From: Marinobacterium rhizophilum | GTDB lineage: Bacteria > Pseudomonadota > Gammaproteobacteria > Pseudomonadales > Balneatricaceae | Assembly: GCF_024397915.1 (NCBI RefSeq) | Contig: NZ_CP073347.1 | Location: forward strand, 124,001 to 188,000 | Direction of reading: 5' to 3' | Length of the DNA stretch: 64,000 nt | Part shown: piece after piece, positions 61,351 through 64,000 of the stretch | How the letters are laid out: each line of letters opens with the position of its first letter | How positions within the stretch are numbered: position 1 is the stretch's first letter | The notes under the pieces: model-generated | Told to the model about the DNA's origin: nothing | Seen by the model: only the letters and a program-made list of their open reading frames with translations | Database searches by the model: none | Program-made: the position numbers and the translations under genes

Positions 61351-62742
61351 TCAGTGGCTGGAGCGGCGCAGGGCGGCGGGGGTGAACATCTCTTTGGTAA
61401 ACTTGCCAGCGTTCAGAATCGGGCCCTTTTCCAGATCCTGGAACAGGTTGTAGCCTATGTAACCTCCAGTGGCCAGGTCCTGATAGAAGCTGCTGCCAGC
61501 GTGCCAGGCGTTCATATCGTAGGCATAGTAATAGTTGACTATAGCGTGGTTCACCAGCTCGCCACGGGTGTCGTAGAAATCACTCATGATGCCGTGCCAG
61601 GTATCCTCGTCGATGTAGAGTACTCGCTTGCCGTACTTGTGGCGGTGAGTGTCCTTGAGGTTGCCTTCAAGTACCCAGACCCGGCGCAGTTCATAACGCA
61701 TAAAGGCAGGGTTGGGGTGGTTGGGTGTCAGCAGCTCATCGTAGGAAACGCTTTCCTCGTGCACCTTGTAGGTATTAGCCGGAACGTAGATTTCCTTCTT
61801 GCCTTTCAAAACCCAGTCATAACGCTCCGGGGAGCCGTTCATCAGCCGGTCCTGGTCGATGGTCATTTTGCCGGAAGTGCCGGCAGCGGGAGTGTCGAAA
61901 CCATACTCTGGCAGTTGGCGGACGCGTCGTGTTCCAGGGTTGTAGTTCCAGGCCAGGCGTTCGCCCTGGGCAAAGTTCACCGGTTCAATGGAAACCGTGC
62001 CGGTACCTTCGTTGCGGGTCGGCAGCAGGGTGCGGGTATCGCTGTAGGCCATGACCTCGCCAATCGGTTTGCCCATGTGGCTTGGTTCGGTAACGATGTT
62101 CAGGCCCTTGTTGGTGGTGCGACCCCAGGTGACCTTGCCGCTGTTGTTTACTTCCGCCAGGTCGCGCTTTTCCATCTCTTCGGTGTAGGCGCGGTAAGGG
62201 AAGTTGTGGTTGGCAAGCACCTGCATGGCTTGGTTTTCACCGGATGGAATCGGGAAGGGGATGGCGCCCATGTAGCCGGTAAAGCCCATGCCACCGTCGA
62301 CAAGGGTAGATTCAAGCGCATTGCGCTTGGCAATTTCGCACACCTCATCGGGGTAGCGGAAATCGCGCCGGCCCTGGTAGACCGGGATCTGGTAGCTGGT
62401 TGCGAAGCGTTTTAGCAGGGCGATCTGGCCTTCGCTCAGGTTGTCCTTGTACTGCTCCCAGTTTTGACCGTCTATAACCAAAATCGGCTTGTCATCCGCA
62501 TAGGGGTCAATCGGGTGCTGGCCGACATTGGGTGTGTAGTTGATGCCTGGTGGAGTACCGAGCCACTTGCCGGAGAAGGCTGGGATGGTGCCTGCGTCGT
62601 TACCTGCGGTGACAGCGCCGACGCAGGTGAGCTCGTTGCCCAGCTTGGCCGCTTCGGCGGCGGAAACCTGGGCATTGGCAGAAACAGACAGAGTAAGGAC
62701 GACTGAAGCCGCCAGGGGCTTCCACAAGTGCTGCTTTTTCAT
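61351..62742 (-). CDS. DUF1329 family periplasmic/outer-membrane protein
   Basis: 463 residues, signal peptide MKKQHLWKPLAASVVLTLSV cleaved near SANA. The mature protein shows the DUF1329 pattern: KLGNELTCVGAVTAGN early, IPFPIPSGENQAMQVLANH, then RRVRQLPEYGFDTP, and a C-terminal half resembling LolB/lipoprotein-carrier folds (YELRRVWVLEGNLKDTHRHKYGKRVLYIDEDTW). I chose the ATG at 62742, with AGGAGG upstream. It is 18 bp upstream of the DUF1302 gene; the pair probably forms one envelope system for lipophilic substrates (inference). Confidence 0.88.
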   Translation of the reverse strand: MKKQHLWKPLAASVVLTLSVSANAQVSAAEAAKLGNELTCVGAVTAGNDAGTIPAFSGKWLGTPPGINYTPNVGQHPIDPYADDKPILVIDGQNWEQYKDNLSEGQIALLKRFATSYQIPVYQGRRDFRYPDEVCEIAKRNALESTLVDGGMGFTGYMGAIPFPIPSGENQAMQVLANHNFPYRAYTEEMEKRDLAEVNNSGKVTWGRTTNKGLNIVTEPSHMGKPIGEVMAYSDTRTLLPTRNEGTGTVSIEPVNFAQGERLAWNYNPGTRRVRQLPEYGFDTPAAGTSGKMTIDQDRLMNGSPERYDWVLKGKKEIYVPANTYKVHEESVSYDELLTPNHPNPAFMRYELRRVWVLEGNLKDTHRHKYGKRVLYIDEDTWHGIMSDFYDTRGELVNHAIVNYYYAYDMNAWHAGSSFYQDLATGGYIGYNLFQDLEKGPILNAGKFTKEMFTPAALRRSSH

Positions 62743-63041
62743 CTTGCCTCCTGATACAAACCCTTTTGCCACTGAGGGTTACTCAGCTGAACGGCAATTG
62801 GGTTTATTGTTGTTGTACAGGCATTGTTGGGTAACGGGAGGCGGGACAAATCGTCTAAAGAGACTAGTCCTCTTGTTCTGCGGGTTAGTTGTTGCGCCAG
62901 GGCGCATGTATGCTGGATCTCAGATCTGTATAAACTCTGAAAATTCGCCTGTTCTCGTGTTTTTTATCGGCTTCTGTTATGGCTTTTTAGCAGCTGTGAT
63001 AGTGCAAGTGCCGAGGCTCTCGGGCGTGTTTAGCCTGTACG
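62743..63041. other. Upstream region of the DUF1329 gene
   Basis: About 300 bp between the Rieske gene terminator and the DUF1329 start. It probably holds the promoter of the DUF1329/DUF1302 pair; no unequivocal box pair and no gene were seen. Confidence 0.45.
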
Positions 63042-63074
63042 AAAAACGGCCAGAAGGGATAGCTTCTGGCCGTT
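63042..63074 (-). terminator. Rho-independent terminator of the Rieske oxygenase gene
   Basis: Ten-base perfect stem (CGGCCAGAAG / CTTCTGGCCG), six-base loop, then TTTTT on the minus strand, 25 bp after the stop at 63099. Confidence 0.92.
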
Positions 63075-63098
63075 GTGTAAACGGAATGGTTGCCGGGT

Positions 63099-64000
63099 TC
63101 AGCTTTGAGTATAGGGCTCGGCTCCCCGGGGAACGTACAGACCTTCGCACTTGTCCAGGAATTCGGCTTTGCGCTCACGCGGGTTATAGAATTGCTTGTA
63201 CCAGATACGTGCCTTCATGAAGGGCCCGTCACTGGGCAGGAACATACCATTGAAGCAGGGCGCCTTGTTGGTCCAGACCTCGAAGTCCTGCTCAAAGGCG
63301 AGTCGACTGGAGTGCTGGAACTGGCGTGCTGCGATGCCGTCCTCCACGGTTACCTCGGCGTTGCCGCCAGGCGATTTCACCAGCAGTGCGTGCCAGACAC
63401 GAATGCTGCCGTCCTCGACCGGTGTGTGGGTAATGAACAGGATCGATTCGTAGTATCCGCTCAGGTAGGAAATCAGCACACCCGGGCCGTGGTAGGTGGT
63501 GAGGGTATGCAGTACTGGGCTCTCGCCGTCCGGATTCACCAGGGTGCGGTGCGGGCCGCACTGGCGCTGCGTGGCCAGATGGCCGGAAAATTCGTTCTCG
63601 TAGCGTAGCACGGTGGAGCCGTGGATCGGACTCAGATGGCCGTAATCGCAGATATTGTCGATGACTTCCTGTGGGTGCTGTTGCAGCATGCCCAGGTCAT
63701 CGTATTTCCACTGCACCCAGGACTTGTCGTCCCATTCCGGCAGGGTCGGGTGATCCCACTCGGGTTCGCCGCCTTCGGGATCGTGCCAGACCCAGATAGC
63801 GCCCAGGCTTTCCTTGACGGTCCAGGACTTGATACAGGCCGTTTTGGGGATGGGACCCTCGTGGTAGGGAATATCATCACATTGTCCATCCGGGCCAAAA
63901 CGCCAGGCGTGGTATGGACAGCGAATGCTGTCCCCCTCGATGTTGGTGCCGCCACCGTCGATGATGACGTAGGAAGTGTCGTTCGGTGCGGCCAGGTGAG
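63099..64000 (-). CDS. Rieske oxygenase resembling 3-ketosteroid 9-alpha-hydroxylase KshA (N-terminus outside window)
   Basis: The frame is open from the window edge to 63099, so about 300 C-terminal residues are visible. The second half of the Rieske site is present (CPYHAWRFGPDGQCDDIPY); the first C-x-H pair lies outside. The mononuclear iron site is VIDNICDYGHLSPIH. The segments around EFSGHLATQ, ESILFITHTP, EQDFEVWTNKAP and RIWYKQFYNPR follow the KshA pattern closely in order and spacing, better than the aromatic-ring dioxygenase pattern. It would hydroxylate a steroid nucleus and open ring B together with 3-ketosteroid dehydrogenation. The reductase partner is not seen here. Confidence 0.85.
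   Translation of the reverse strand, partial: HLAAPNDTSYVIIDGGGTNIEGDSIRCPYHAWRFGPDGQCDDIPYHEGPIPKTACIKSWTVKESLGAIWVWHDPEGGEPEWDHPTLPEWDDKSWVQWKYDDLGMLQQHPQEVIDNICDYGHLSPIHGSTVLRYENEFSGHLATQRQCGPHRTLVNPDGESPVLHTLTTYHGPGVLISYLSGYYESILFITHTPVEDGSIRVWHALLVKSPGGNAEVTVEDGIAARQFQHSSRLAFEQDFEVWTNKAPCFNGMFLPSDGPFMKARIWYKQFYNPRERKAEFLDKCEGLYVPRGAEPYTQS

Noticed and set aside
63632..63955. Minus-strand frame of 107 codons at the right edge
   Set aside because: Shadow of the Rieske oxygenase, whose proper frame runs open to the window edge with CPYHAWRFG.

Overview
The window is a high-GC proteobacterial chromosome segment. The tRNA-Glu/tRNA-Gly operons, sigma70-type promoters, LivKHM/F transporter, PxpABC 5-oxoprolinase, TRAP uptake systems and large c-di-GMP signalling proteins point to an aerobic gammaproteobacterium, possibly marine and Oceanospirillales- or Pseudomonas-like. 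No rRNA or other phylogenetic marker is present, so the genus is not claimed.

Layout. (1) 1-8.5 kb, mostly plus strand: the end of a branched-chain-amino-acid-type ABC transporter operon (livF', substrate-binding protein, livH, livM), an acyl-CoA synthetase closed by a strong terminator, then pxpABC and an acyl-CoA thioesterase. (2) 9.4-9.96 kb: a tRNA operon Glu-Gly-Glu-Gly with a clear promoter and terminator. (3) 11-24.5 kb, mostly minus strand: two related O-demethylase cassettes (VanA-type Rieske oxygenase, VanB-type reductase, TRAP solute receptor). Associated with them are fdhA (formaldehyde dehydrogenase), an aromatic-acid MFS permease, a MarR regulator and a GntR regulator (VanR) with three copies of the ATTGGATCCAAT operator. 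Methoxy-aromatics would enter by MFS/TRAP, be demethylated by VanAB, and the released formaldehyde be oxidised by FdhA. This region carries decay: a stop codon behind one receptor's signal peptide, an fdhA scrap, a LysR lacking its DNA-binding domain, and a small duplicated dctQ tail. (4) 25.5-32.3 kb, minus strand: an operon of unknown substrate with an imine reductase-like (ornithine cyclodeaminase/mu-crystallin) enzyme, RidA, a cysteine hydrolase, a YjiH-type membrane protein, an MFS permease and a LysR regulator. (5) 33-46.1 kb, plus strand: six consecutive signalling genes (GGDEF-EAL; HPt-REC-REC-PAS; two hybrid histidine kinases; a stand-alone receiver; HPt-REC-REC-GGDEF), which look like one phosphorelay feeding c-di-GMP turnover. 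(6) 46.1-46.7 kb: a second Glu-Gly-Glu-Gly tRNA operon, nearly identical to the first over about 370 bp.

(7) 46.8-64 kb: directly behind the last tRNA-Gly lies a large tyrosine integrase of the tRNA-Gly-targeting (ICEclc/IntB13-like) type, then a remnant of an IS256-family element, then a catabolic block. The block holds a serine hydrolase, a 3-alpha-hydroxysteroid-dehydrogenase-like SDR, an MFS permease, the hydratase/aldolase/acylating aldehyde dehydrogenase trio of meta-cleavage pathways, a second SDR, a flavin reductase with a MarR-like tail, an aldehyde dehydrogenase, an enoyl-CoA hydratase, a DUF1302/DUF1329 envelope pair and, running off the window, a Rieske oxygenase resembling KshA (3-ketosteroid 9-alpha-hydroxylase). 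Together these suggest a steroid (or similar polycyclic) degradation island in a tRNA-Gly site. Its far end is outside the window.

All identifications are from reading sequence and remembered family features; no database search was run.
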